Assembly: GCA_021740785.1 (NCBI GenBank)
Contig: JAIOZI010000046.1
Span: forward strand, 1 to 43,838
DNA length: 43,838 nucleotides
From: Melioribacteraceae bacterium
GTDB lineage: Bacteria > Bacteroidota > Ignavibacteria > Ignavibacteriales > Melioribacteraceae
Reading direction: 5' to 3'
Position 1 is the first letter of the stretch; the number at the start of each line of letters is the position of its first letter. This document shows positions 12,832-21,265 of the stretch, one piece after another. Under the pieces are notes generated by a model that had not been told where the DNA came from, did no database searches, and saw only the letters and a list, made by a program, of their open reading frames with translations. Both the position numbers and the translations under genes were made by a program.

Positions 12832-14621
12832 TGTTTTTTGATACAGACCTGAGAAAGAAAATACTGTTTTTTATTATCATTGGATTTTTCTTTGTGTTGG
12901 TTTTTCAATTGTACCAAATGCAGATATTGGAAAATATTTCGTACTCTGAAAAATCTTCTGAGAATAGTGTCAAAGAATATCTTATCAATGCACCCAGAGG
13001 AACAATTTTCGATAGAAATTTTAATGTCCTTGTAAGTAATAAACCAATTTATACGGTTGAATTAATTCCAGCAAATTACAGCAAAGAGAACAATCCAAAA
13101 ATTGAAAAGATATTTAATCTGGAAGACGGATATATCAATGAATTGTTGGAAAAATACAGATCATACTCATCATATTTACCTCGAAGAATTAAACGTAACA
13201 TTGAATTTCAAAGTCTGGTTTGGCTTGAAGAAAATTCAGAAAAACTGAACGGACTTGAGTATATTGTTGACCTCCAGAGGGATTATCCGTATGGAATTAT
13301 GGGATCACATATTTTCGGTTACCTGCGTGAAATATCGGCGGATAAACTGCGAAATTATTCTGAAGAATACCAAATGGGGGACTTGATCGGCTCGCAGGGA
13401 ATTGAAAAGACTTATGAAGATATTCTCCGGGGAGAAAAGGGTGTTCAGTATTATTTGGTAGACTCGCAGCAGAAGAAGATCGGGAAATATCTCAACGGAG
13501 CGAAGGATATTCCCACGACTAAAGGAAATGATTTAGTTCTTTCAATTGATGGTCCGACACAAAAGAAAGCAGAAGAACTCTTTGAAAATAAACGAGGTGC
13601 ATTAGTTGCAATTCAGCCGGCTACTGGTGAAATTATTGCCTTTGTAAGTTCACCGCAATTCGATTTAAATAAACTTAGTTCGGTAACTTCAAGAGATGAA
13701 TGGGCAAAACTTCAGACAGATACCACAAAGCCCTTATTTAATCGAGCTACCATGTCAATATATTCACCCGGGTCAACCATTAAACCGTTGGAAGCGCTGA
13801 TTGCCCTTGAGAACGGGGTAGTCGATGAAAATTTTACAGTTAATTGCCAGGGCGGTTATCAATACGGAAATAGATTTTTTAAATGCACGCATGTTCATGG
13901 GAAAACTGATTTAATTAAGTCAATTGAAAAATCTTGTAATACATATTATTATCAACTCTTTTTAAAGATTGGATTTGAAAACTGGTCGAATTTCATGCAG
14001 AGATTTGGTTTTGGGCATCTTACCGGTGTTGATATCGGAGATGAAACTTCAGGAATATTGCCTACTGTTGAATACTATAACAGAAGACTCGGAAAAGGTA
14101 AGTGGCATGAAGGTATGTTGATAAGTTTAGGCATCGGGCAGGGTGAATTTGCAACTACTCCAATTCAATTAGCTCAATACACAGCGCTGATTGCAAATAA
14201 CGGAATAACTAAAACACCGCATTTTGTTAAGGGTTATATCCGTAACGACGACAATGCATTTGTTCCTTTAGAATATTCTGATTTAAAAGTTGATGTGAGT
14301 AAAAAAACTTTTGATATTGTTAAAGAGGGAATGTATAAAGTGGTTCATGGAGCCGGAACTGCGCAACATATAAAAATACCCGGTATTGAAATCGCAGGCA
14401 AAACCGGGACAGCAGAAAATCCTCATGGTGAAGATCATGCTTTATTTATTGCTTTTGCTCCGTTTGAAAATCCGGAAATTGCCGTTGCAGTTATGGTAGA
14501 AAATGTCGGGTACGGCGGAACTCACGCTGCACCGATTGTAAAAGAAATTATTAAATCATTTTTAATGCCGAATGAGCAAAAGAATATGACAATTATCTCA
14601 GCCGGAATAAAGGGTGAATAG
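12831..14621 (+). CDS. mrdA: Penicillin-binding protein 2 (peptidoglycan D,D-transpeptidase)
   Basis: The class B PBP that cross-links peptidoglycan during elongation, working with RodA. It has 596 aa: one N-terminal membrane anchor (about 10-28), a dimerisation/pedestal region with APRGTIFDRN, and a C-terminal transpeptidase. The three active-site motifs are intact: Ser315-x-x-Lys318 in SPGSTIKP, Ser368-Cys-Asn370, and Lys524-Thr-Gly526 in AGKTGTAE. The start overlaps the mreD stop by one base, and rodA follows after 2 bp. It is expected to be a beta-lactam target. Confidence 0.96.
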   Translation: MFFDTDLRKKILFFIIIGFFFVLVFQLYQMQILENISYSEKSSENSVKEYLINAPRGTIFDRNFNVLVSNKPIYTVELIPANYSKENNPKIEKIFNLEDGYINELLEKYRSYSSYLPRRIKRNIEFQSLVWLEENSEKLNGLEYIVDLQRDYPYGIMGSHIFGYLREISADKLRNYSEEYQMGDLIGSQGIEKTYEDILRGEKGVQYYLVDSQQKKIGKYLNGAKDIPTTKGNDLVLSIDGPTQKKAEELFENKRGALVAIQPATGEIIAFVSSPQFDLNKLSSVTSRDEWAKLQTDTTKPLFNRATMSIYSPGSTIKPLEALIALENGVVDENFTVNCQGGYQYGNRFFKCTHVHGKTDLIKSIEKSCNTYYYQLFLKIGFENWSNFMQRFGFGHLTGVDIGDETSGILPTVEYYNRRLGKGKWHEGMLISLGIGQGEFATTPIQLAQYTALIANNGITKTPHFVKGYIRNDDNAFVPLEYSDLKVDVSKKTFDIVKEGMYKVVHGAGTAQHIKIPGIEIAGKTGTAENPHGEDHALFIAFAPFENPEIAVAVMVENVGYGGTHAAPIVKEIIKSFLMPNEQKNMTIISAGIKGE

Positions 14622-14623
14622 AT

Positions 14624-15853
14624 TTGAAAATTGGTTATAAAATACAAGATAAATTTGATTTCGGAATTTTCCTTCCCTTAATTTTATTGATGATTATCGG
14701 TTTGTTGGTAATCTACAGTGCTACTGTAAACCATCCTACTGCGTCTGGAAATTTCAACAAACAGTTAGTCTCAGCGGTTATATCAATAGTGGCGTTTCTT
14801 GTTATTTATTCAATTCCTGAAAAAACTTTTAGAATATCAGCGTTTCCTGCTTATCTTATTTCGTTGTTATTACTGATCGTGGTTCTGGTTGTTGGCAAAA
14901 CTGTTTATGGAGCAAAAAGCTGGTTAAGTCTGGGTCCTCTGGGATTGCAGCCGTCAGAGTTCGCAAAAATCGGACTCATTTTATTTTTAGCTCATTGGGT
15001 TTCGAGAGATGATAGAGATATAAATAATATCAAGGATATCGGGGTTGCGCTGATGATTGGATTTTTACCGATATTACTAATCTTACTTGAACCTGACCTG
15101 GGGACAGCAATAGTATTTGCAGCTATAACTTTGACGATGATCTTTTGGGGCGGAATTAATTTATTCAGTTTGTTCATTGTACTTTCTCCGGGTATTGTAA
15201 CTTTCGCATCACTCTTCGGTTTGCCTGTTTTGATTATTGCGTTGGTTGGGATTTTGGTAATCCTTATGTTTTTCAAAAGAAACTTATTCACCAGCGCAAC
15301 TGTGTTTGTTGTGAATATTGCATCAGTATTTTTCTTCGATTACGGTGTAAAGCTCCTGCAGCCGCATCAGCAAAAAAGGATTGAAGCATTTTTAAATCCA
15401 TTGGCTGATCCGTTGGGTTCAGGTTATAATGCGTTACAAGCTAAAGTAGCTATAGGTTCAGGCGGTTTGTTTGGAAAAGGATTTTTAAGCGGTAATCAAA
15501 CCCAGCTTAGATTTATTCCTGAACAATGGACTGATTTTATATATTGCGTGATTGGTGAAGAATTTGGTTTTTTTGGCAGTGTGATTACCTTATCCCTATT
15601 TTTGATTATTTTTATTCGATTGCTGAATCTTTCTACGATTACAAAAGATAAATTCAGCAGTTTAATAATTATTGGTATCTTGACATTACTATTTACTCAC
15701 TTTGCTATTAACATAGGAATGAATGTAGGTATTACACCGGTAATTGGTTTACCGCTGCCGTTTTTAAGCTATGGCGGCAGTTCGTTAATGGTCAATACAA
15801 TTTTGCTTGGAATAACCATGAATATTTATAAACATAGAAAATTACATACATAA
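14624..15853 (+). CDS. rodA: SEDS peptidoglycan glycosyltransferase RodA
   Basis: Polymerises glycan strands from lipid II as the partner of PBP2. It has 409 aa and about ten membrane segments. Family signatures are present: GAKSWLSLGPLGLQPSEFAK, EPDLGTAIVF, GSGGLFGKGFLSGNQTQ followed by FIPEQWTDFI, and the C-terminal GLPLPFLSYGGSS. The family's usual length is about 370-400 aa; the small excess lies in hydrophobic segments in the middle. The start codon is TTG, 2 bp after the mrdA stop, with a purine-rich AAAGGGTG just upstream inside mrdA. It is the last cell-wall gene of the run, and pyrF follows after 4 bp. Confidence 0.95.
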   Translation: MKIGYKIQDKFDFGIFLPLILLMIIGLLVIYSATVNHPTASGNFNKQLVSAVISIVAFLVIYSIPEKTFRISAFPAYLISLLLLIVVLVVGKTVYGAKSWLSLGPLGLQPSEFAKIGLILFLAHWVSRDDRDINNIKDIGVALMIGFLPILLILLEPDLGTAIVFAAITLTMIFWGGINLFSLFIVLSPGIVTFASLFGLPVLIIALVGILVILMFFKRNLFTSATVFVVNIASVFFFDYGVKLLQPHQQKRIEAFLNPLADPLGSGYNALQAKVAIGSGGLFGKGFLSGNQTQLRFIPEQWTDFIYCVIGEEFGFFGSVITLSLFLIIFIRLLNLSTITKDKFSSLIIIGILTLLFTHFAINIGMNVGITPVIGLPLPFLSYGGSSLMVNTILLGITMNIYKHRKLHT

Positions 15854-15857
15854 TCTC

Positions 15858-16673
15858 ATGACAGCACAAGATAAATTAAAAAGTCGTATCGGTAATGGGT
15901 TACATATTTGTGTCGGATTAGATTCCGATATAAAAAAAATTCCAAAACACTTACTTTCTTATGATGATCCTGTTTTGGAATTCAATCGTTTATTAATTGA
16001 AAATACGTATAAGGAAGTATGTGCATATAAAATAAACACAGCATTTTACGAGAGCAGCGGAATTGATGGTTTACGTACTATGGAAGAAACGATTAAAATT
16101 ATTCCCAATGATATTCTTATTATTGGTGATGCAAAGAGAGGAGATATCGGGAATACATCGAGAAAGTATGCTCAGTCAATTTATGATTGTTTCAAGTTCG
16201 ATTCCACAACACTTCATCCGTATATGGGATATGATTCTATAAGCCCGTTTCTAGAATACAAAGATAAAATAAATTTTATTTTAGCACTTACTTCAAATCC
16301 GGGTTCAAATGATTTTGAAAAGCTGCAGAGTGATAATAAATATATTTATGAACATGTGATAAAGAAGTGCAGTGAATGGAACACGAACAAAAATATTGGA
16401 ATTGTTTTTGGAGCCACAAATCCGGACGAATTAAAAAATGCTATTGATGATTTTGGAAACTTGTTCGTATTATTACCCGGTGTCGGTGCTCAAGGCGGTG
16501 ATTTGGAAAAGATTGTATCAACATTCGAAAAGAAAAAAAATATTAATTACATCATTAACGTCAGCAGAGCAATTATATATTCAGATTCCGAAGAAGAATT
16601 TCATTTACACGCAAAGAATAAGTTAATAGAATATAACGAGCAGATATTTAATATACTAAAACGTTATTATTAG
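15858..16673 (+). CDS. pyrF: Orotidine 5'-phosphate decarboxylase
   Basis: Decarboxylates OMP to UMP, the last step of de novo UMP synthesis. The 271-aa length fits the longer (type 2) bacterial subfamily rather than the roughly 230-aa form. The catalytic Asp91-x-Lys93-x-x-Asp96 motif is in GDAKRGDIGNTSRKYAQ. The phosphate-binding segment LPGVGAQGG lies near residue 210. The N-terminus contains HICVGLDSDIKKIP with the conserved LD. It begins 4 bp after rodA, so it is probably the distal gene of the purN-purH-mre-rod transcript. Together with pyrG this window carries two pyrimidine-pathway genes. Confidence 0.95.
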   Translation: MTAQDKLKSRIGNGLHICVGLDSDIKKIPKHLLSYDDPVLEFNRLLIENTYKEVCAYKINTAFYESSGIDGLRTMEETIKIIPNDILIIGDAKRGDIGNTSRKYAQSIYDCFKFDSTTLHPYMGYDSISPFLEYKDKINFILALTSNPGSNDFEKLQSDNKYIYEHVIKKCSEWNTNKNIGIVFGATNPDELKNAIDDFGNLFVLLPGVGAQGGDLEKIVSTFEKKKNINYIINVSRAIIYSDSEEEFHLHAKNKLIEYNEQIFNILKRYY

Positions 16674-16712
16674 CATATAATTGGATTATGTAGTATTTTA
16701 GATCAATACAAT

Positions 16713-16747
16713 CGGTAATTTGAAGGGGGCAAAGCTTCTGATTGCCG
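16713..16747 (+). repeat. Stem-loop between pyrF and the DUF2851 gene
   Basis: CGGTAAT (16713-16719) pairs with ATTGCCG (16741-16747) through one G-U pair, and the stem continues after a mismatch with GAAG/CTTC (16722-16725 and 16735-16738). The loop is GGGGCAAAG. No T-run follows, so it is not a standard terminator. It lies 40 nt before the likely ribosome binding site of the next gene and could be a transcript-end, stabilising or leader structure. Confidence 0.45.
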
Positions 16748-16795
16748 TTCAAAATCTAGTCGCAAACAGAAAGAACAAAATATAAAGGCAGCCAG

Positions 16796-18280
16796 ATGGG
16801 GCGAGCTCTTAAGATTTATGAAAAACAACTTTATAAAATCTGGAAAGAGCAGAATTTCCCGAAACATCTAAGTGTTATGAGCGGAGATGATGTGGAAGTC
16901 CTTGATATTGGTATCGAGAATATCGATACATCCGGTCCGGATTTCAAAAATGCGAGAATCCGCATTGGCAACTTAACTTATGTGGGCGATATTGAAATCG
17001 ATACAGATTACCGAAACTGGAAAGCTCATGGTCATAATATCGATAATAAATATAATAAAGTAGTTCTTCACGCAAGCCTTTTCAATCAATTTAACCAGCC
17101 TTATGTTTATACCAAAGACGGGAGAAAAGTACCGACTTTATGTCTCTCCAATTTTATTAATAATGAAATCCGTTCATCGATGGTTCAAGATTTAAAACAG
17201 AATGTTTCCAAAGCAGACAATCACAAACTAAGGTGTAATTCTTCAAATGGTGAAATCGATAATCATCTAAAAGAAAAATTTGTATCACAATTAGGAATTG
17301 AGCGGTTCAAGAAAAAATCGAAAAGAATTTATGACAGATTAAAAGAATTGAAATTTCTGAAGGAGATGAAAATTCATGAACCGGTAATATCTTACGAGTT
17401 GACACCGGAGTTTGAAAAAAGAAAATTCACACAAGAAGATTTTAAGGATAGAGAAATTTGGGAACAGCTTTTTTATGAATTAATTTTCGAGGCGCTCGGT
17501 TATTCAAAAAACAAATCAATAATGCAAAAACTTGCTCAGTCTGCAAATATCGGTGTAATCAAAATGCTCGGACATGATGACGAGACAAGGGAGAGAATTG
17601 AATCACTTCTGTTTAATATTGCCGGGTTGGCTCCTGATACCAATAACTTACCGAATAAGGAAATTTCCGATTATGCATTAATCCTGAAATCTCACTGGGA
17701 TATAATAAGTCGTATTTATGACGGAGAAATTTATGATGAAACAAAATGGCATTTCTTCAAATTGCGTCCGCAAAATTTTCCGACTATTAGAATCGCAGGC
17801 GGCACGAAAATTTTGCTTGATATTATTTTTAACGATTTAATTGGTAAGCTGATTAAAAAGTTTACCGAGATTCGGAATTTAACGGTTCTAATTAATTCAG
17901 TTAGATCACTTTTTGTATTAAGATCGGATGGTTTTTGGCAGAAGCATTATGTGTTTAATAAACCCGCCGGAAATGATATAAAATATTTTGTAGGTGCATC
18001 ACGCGCAGATGAAATTGTAATTAACGTTGTCCTTCCTTACCTCCTGGTTTATTTCGATATTTTTAATAACGAGCAAATGTCGAAAAAGGTAATAAAAATT
18101 TATTCGATTTACCAACAGAGGTCGGATAATAAAATTGTACGGGAAGTAGGAGAAAGTTTAGGATTATCAAGACATATAAAGCGAACAATTTATTCACAGG
18201 GATTAATAGAACTATTCAGGTCCTATTGTTCTCAAAATAAATGCCTTGAATGCGAAATCGGAAAGATAGTTTTCAATTAG
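16796..18280 (+). CDS. DUF2851 family protein, function unknown
   Basis: This 494-aa protein matches my memory of DUF2851, a family of unknown function found mainly in Bacteroidota and relatives. Recognisable parts are the N-terminal LYKIWKEQNF and DIGIENIDTSGPDFKNARI, followed by VGDIEIDTDYRNWKAHGH and KVVLHASLF. The conserved Asp, Glu and His residues in that stretch look like a catalytic or metal site, perhaps nuclease-like, but that is inference. The C-terminus has three cysteines (478, 483, 486) in CSQNKCLEC, a possible metal-binding knuckle. The start is supported by AAAGG 7 bp upstream of the ATG. It is soluble with no signal peptide. It converges with the minus-strand nuclease gene, with only 7 bp between the stops. 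Confidence 0.75.
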   Translation: MGRALKIYEKQLYKIWKEQNFPKHLSVMSGDDVEVLDIGIENIDTSGPDFKNARIRIGNLTYVGDIEIDTDYRNWKAHGHNIDNKYNKVVLHASLFNQFNQPYVYTKDGRKVPTLCLSNFINNEIRSSMVQDLKQNVSKADNHKLRCNSSNGEIDNHLKEKFVSQLGIERFKKKSKRIYDRLKELKFLKEMKIHEPVISYELTPEFEKRKFTQEDFKDREIWEQLFYELIFEALGYSKNKSIMQKLAQSANIGVIKMLGHDDETRERIESLLFNIAGLAPDTNNLPNKEISDYALILKSHWDIISRIYDGEIYDETKWHFFKLRPQNFPTIRIAGGTKILLDIIFNDLIGKLIKKFTEIRNLTVLINSVRSLFVLRSDGFWQKHYVFNKPAGNDIKYFVGASRADEIVINVVLPYLLVYFDIFNNEQMSKKVIKIYSIYQQRSDNKIVREVGESLGLSRHIKRTIYSQGLIELFRSYCSQNKCLECEIGKIVFN

Positions 18281-18287
18281 AATGTAT

Positions 18288-18890
18288 TCAATTATTCCCT
18301 TTAACCAGACTAATTTCATCCCTCAATTTTGCAGCCCGTTCATAGTCTTCTTTTTCGATTGCCTCACGCAATTGATTTTGAAGCGTTGCTAACTTAGACT
18401 GTTTAGTAGATTTTGACGGTTTTTTCTCAGTTTGCGGAGGTTCATCAAGTGGTTCTCCGGGTTCAACATCGTCTATATCACTGGATGGTATAAACGAAGC
18501 GACACGCATAACTTCAGCCGAAACATATATGGGGCAACCAGTTCTAACGGCGAGTGCAATCGCATCACTGGGACGCGAATCAATAACATTTGAAAGTGTA
18601 GAAACATCCAATAAAATCTTTGCAAAAAATGTGTTATCTGTTAATTCATCAATTACAACTTCTTTAATTGATGCACCTAAATTATCAACTAGAGTTTTAA
18701 GAAGATCATGTGTTAACGGGCGTGGAGGTTTTATACCTTCTAATTCTAATGCAATCGCCTGAGCTTCGAAAGCTCCTATTATAATCGGCAGTCTTCTATT
18801 CCCGAATGATTCTTTCAATAATAAGGCATAAGCCCCTCCGGCGGAAGGGCTTGAAGATAAACCTAATATTTCAACTTGAATTTTTTCCAA
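18288..18890 (-). CDS. Bifunctional nuclease (DUF151) with C-terminal UvrB/UvrC motif
   Basis: This 200-aa protein has an N-terminal bifunctional-nuclease (BFN/DUF151) domain (about 1-135). It contains LGLSSSPSAGGAYALLL, LPIIIGAFEAQAIALELEG and RPSDAIALAVRTGCPIYVS, the family's hallmark. A Pro/Lys-rich linker follows, then a UvrB/UvrC-type helical hairpin (about 163-198) with AIEKEDYERAAKLRDEI. Plant and bacterial BFN proteins have reported RNase/DNase activity; the UvrB/C motif mediates protein contacts. The start is TTG, 13 bp after etfA, and it looks like the last gene of the etfB-etfA operon. The domain combination is one I associate with Bacteroidota/Chlorobiota-type genomes. Confidence 0.88.
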   Translation of the reverse strand: MEKIQVEILGLSSSPSAGGAYALLLKESFGNRRLPIIIGAFEAQAIALELEGIKPPRPLTHDLLKTLVDNLGASIKEVVIDELTDNTFFAKILLDVSTLSNVIDSRPSDAIALAVRTGCPIYVSAEVMRVASFIPSSDIDDVEPGEPLDEPPQTEKKPSKSTKQSKLATLQNQLREAIEKEDYERAAKLRDEISLVKGNN

Positions 18891-18903
18891 AACAACTCAA
18901 CTT

Positions 18904-19872
18904 TTATTCTGATTTTAATTTTTTTATCTCTTCAATCAATGCCGGCACTACTTCAAATACATCTCCGGTAATTCCGTAATCTGCAACTTGAAATATGGGA
19001 GCATCTTTATCTTTATTAACTGCAACTATATATTTTGAAGATCTCATACCGGCAAGATGCTGAATTGCGCCCGATATTCCTAAGGCAATATAAAGGTTGG
19101 GCTGAACAGTTTTACCTGTTTGACCCACTTGTTCGCTATGAGGTCTCCAACCGGCATCAACAACTGCGCGGGATGCACCAACTGCAGCGCCCAACGAATC
19201 GGCTAAATCTTCGACAAGGTTGAAATGTTCCGGACCTTTCATTCCTCTTCCGCCTGATACAATTATTTCAGCCTCAGCAACATCAAGTTTCCCTTCGGAT
19301 TTTTTGAGTTCAACAACACGTGATGATAAATCAATATCGGCGGCAGGTTTTACATCGACTTCTGCCGGAGATCCTGAAGGTTCACCTGCAGGGTAAACGT
19401 TTGGTCTAATCGAAAAAACTTTCTTATCGCTTGAAACTTTTACATCAATTAAAGCCTTCCCGGCATACACAGGTCGTGTTGCAACGATATCATTACCTTC
19501 GAATTCAAAATCTAAACAATCCATTGCCAAACCTGCATCAACCCTTACCGCAATTCTCGGAGCCAAATCTTTTCCAAGTGATGTGTTCGGAATAAGAACG
19601 ATATCAACCGACTCTGCTTTAATAAAATCAGCAACAATTTTCGTATAGGCACTTGCCGAATAATTTTCCAACTCGGTATTTTTCAAGTGAACTACTTTTG
19701 GTACGCCATAGTTACCGGTTTTTTCAATATCGCCGACTTCATTTCCTATTACTAATCCAACAACATCACTACCTAATTTATTTGCAAAGTCTGATCCTGC
19801 TTTTGCAGCTTCGAACGATGCTTTTTTTATTTGACCGTTTCTTTGTTCTAATAAAACTAAAATTTTTCCCAT
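18904..19872 (-). CDS. etfA: Electron transfer flavoprotein alpha subunit
   Basis: The FAD-carrying subunit of the heterodimeric electron transfer flavoprotein, which passes electrons from flavin dehydrogenases to the quinone pool. At 322 aa it has normal length. The C-terminal FAD domain shows VSGGRGMKGPEHF, GASRAVVDAGW, EQVGQTGKTVQPNLYIALGI and SGAIQHLAGM. It starts 9 bp after etfB, and its AGGAG ribosome binding site overlaps the etfB stop codon, pointing to coupling. No acyl-CoA dehydrogenase or ETF-quinone oxidoreductase is nearby, so the electron donor and acceptor are encoded elsewhere. Confidence 0.96.
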   Translation of the reverse strand: MGKILVLLEQRNGQIKKASFEAAKAGSDFANKLGSDVVGLVIGNEVGDIEKTGNYGVPKVVHLKNTELENYSASAYTKIVADFIKAESVDIVLIPNTSLGKDLAPRIAVRVDAGLAMDCLDFEFEGNDIVATRPVYAGKALIDVKVSSDKKVFSIRPNVYPAGEPSGSPAEVDVKPAADIDLSSRVVELKKSEGKLDVAEAEIIVSGGRGMKGPEHFNLVEDLADSLGAAVGASRAVVDAGWRPHSEQVGQTGKTVQPNLYIALGISGAIQHLAGMRSSKYIVAVNKDKDAPIFQVADYGITGDVFEVVPALIEEIKKLKSE

Positions 19873-19881
19873 GATAATCTC

Positions 19882-20631
19882 CTATATTACTTTAGCTTCT
19901 TCTCTTAATAAACGAACCAACTCGGGAACAACAGTCGCATCAGATCCCAAAACTTTACCAGGCTGCTTAGAAGCAGGTTTTTTCATTTTAATTATCTCAA
20001 CTTTATTTTCGGCTGCAGCAGGCTGCTTCTCTTCTATTGTTTTTCTTTTTGCAGCCATAATTCCTTTAAGAGAAGCATAGCGCGGATCGTTTAATCCTTT
20101 TTGAGTTGTAATTACAACAGGAAGGGTAGTGGATACAATTTCTTTACCGCCTTCAATTTCACGTTCGCATGTTACTTTTCTGTCATCCAATTTGAAATCA
20201 ACAACCACGGAAATACAATTGTAACCGAGGTATTCTGCGGTCATTTGTCCAACAACTGAATTGTCATAATCAACCGCCTGTTTCCCGAAAAATACTAACT
20301 CAGCTCCTAGTGCTTTTATTTCTTCAGCTAATGCTTTTGCGACCGATGCCGAATCCCTGAACTGATCGTCTTTTAATAAAACACCTGAATCAACTCCCAT
20401 TGCCAGTGCTTTTCGAATTGTTTCTTTATTAGCATCGGGACCCACACTTATTGCAACTACCTCGCCGTCGCCTATTTTTTCCTTTGTTTTTAATGCTTCC
20501 TCTATTGCAAATTCGTCATAAGGATTTACAACGTAAGTTACTCCGTTAGGATCTATTGATTTACCTTCAGCCCCAACATTAACTTTGGTAGCTGTATCTG
20601 GAACATGACTTACACAAACAGCTATTTTCAT
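19882..20631 (-). CDS. etfB: Electron transfer flavoprotein beta subunit
   Basis: The AMP-binding partner of EtfA. It has 249 aa with KIAVCVSHVPDTATKV at the start, VNPYDEFAIEEALK, the ETF-beta signature region VDYDNSVVGQMTAEYLGY and the late TTQKGLNDPRYASLKGIMAA. The sequence AAGGAGG lies just upstream (20636-20642), one of the strongest ribosome binding sites in the window, which suggests high expression. It is the first gene of the minus-strand etfB-etfA-nuclease operon and is divergent from clpS across 250 bp of AT-rich sequence. Confidence 0.96.
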   Translation of the reverse strand: MKIAVCVSHVPDTATKVNVGAEGKSIDPNGVTYVVNPYDEFAIEEALKTKEKIGDGEVVAISVGPDANKETIRKALAMGVDSGVLLKDDQFRDSASVAKALAEEIKALGAELVFFGKQAVDYDNSVVGQMTAEYLGYNCISVVVDFKLDDRKVTCEREIEGGKEIVSTTLPVVITTQKGLNDPRYASLKGIMAAKRKTIEEKQPAAAENKVEIIKMKKPASKQPGKVLGSDATVVPELVRLLREEAKVI

Positions 20632-20818
20632 TCTTCCTCCTTTATTTCCGTTAAATTTGTTAGTCTTCGATATTCAATTTAAACCGTAATATATAAAAAT
20701 TTCCGTTTACCTGTTAATATACAAATTGCTTTTTTTTGATTTGTATCGACTACTTTTTTTGAAATATCAAAATATGTTGGACAGTTGTGAGTCATTCAAA
20801 AAAAAATGAGAAATATTT

Positions 20819-20846
20819 TTGTTATGTATTCATGAAATTTTATAAA
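20819..20846 (+). promoter_or_regulatory. Possible sigma70-type promoter for clpS
   Basis: TTGTTA (20819-20824) and TATAAA (20841-20846) are separated by 16 bp. Transcription would then begin near 20853, after the TTG at 20852. This favours the ATG at 20882 as the clpS start. Confidence 0.4.
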
Positions 20847-20881
20847 TTAGTTTGATCATTCAAACAGTGAGCAGACTTTTA

Positions 20882-21175
20882 ATGATACTAAACGAACAAA
20901 AACCTTTTGAAATAGAAAAACCTGAAATTGATGAAGAAACAACTACCCGTTTTCCGTACCAAGTAGTTTTGTACAATGACGATCATCATACCTTTGAGGA
21001 AGTAATTATTCAATTAATGAAAGCTGTCAATTGTTCATTCGAAAAAGCAAGAGACTTTGCATTCGAGGTTCATGTAAAAGGAAAAGCAATTGTTTTTAAT
21101 GGTTCACTTGAAGACTGTCTTAAGGTTTCATCAATACTTGAGGAAATTGCCCTCCATACTCAAGTAATTTCATAA
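20882..21175 (+). CDS. clpS: ATP-dependent Clp protease adaptor ClpS
   Basis: Binds N-degron substrates and delivers them to ClpA/ClpC for degradation. The 97-aa product has the family core: PYQVVLYNDDHHTFEEVI (the substrate-pocket NDD/H motif), then a VNCSFEKARDFAFEVHVKGK helix-turn with the conserved H-x-x-G-type segment, and an acidic C-terminus. The frame is open from a TTG at 20852, but the ATG at 20882 gives the typical length with a short acidic N-terminal tail and agrees with the nearby promoter-like sequence. The gene stands alone, divergent from etfB. The Clp ATPase partner is not in this window. Confidence 0.92.
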   Translation: MILNEQKPFEIEKPEIDEETTTRFPYQVVLYNDDHHTFEEVIIQLMKAVNCSFEKARDFAFEVHVKGKAIVFNGSLEDCLKVSSILEEIALHTQVIS

Positions 21176-21195
21176 AATTTACTTTCGATCAGAAG

Positions 21196-21227
21196 TTTTT
21201 AGAATTGGCAAATATAAACTATATTTG
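21196..21227 (+). promoter_or_regulatory. Possible Bacteroidota-type promoter for the YchF-like gene
   Basis: TATATTTG (21220-21227) matches the Bacteroidota -7 consensus TAnnTTTG exactly. A T-run (21196-21200) stands where the TTTG -33 element would be, but matches it poorly. It lies 39 bp before the start codon. Confidence 0.35.
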
Positions 21228-21265
21228 TAGTCTAATTATTTATTCAGCCAATTAAGAAGAAAATT

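Noticed and set aside
20852-20881. TTG start for ClpS
   Set aside because: A promoter-like TATAAA ends at 20846, placing this codon at or before the transcription start; the ATG at 20882 gives the usual length.
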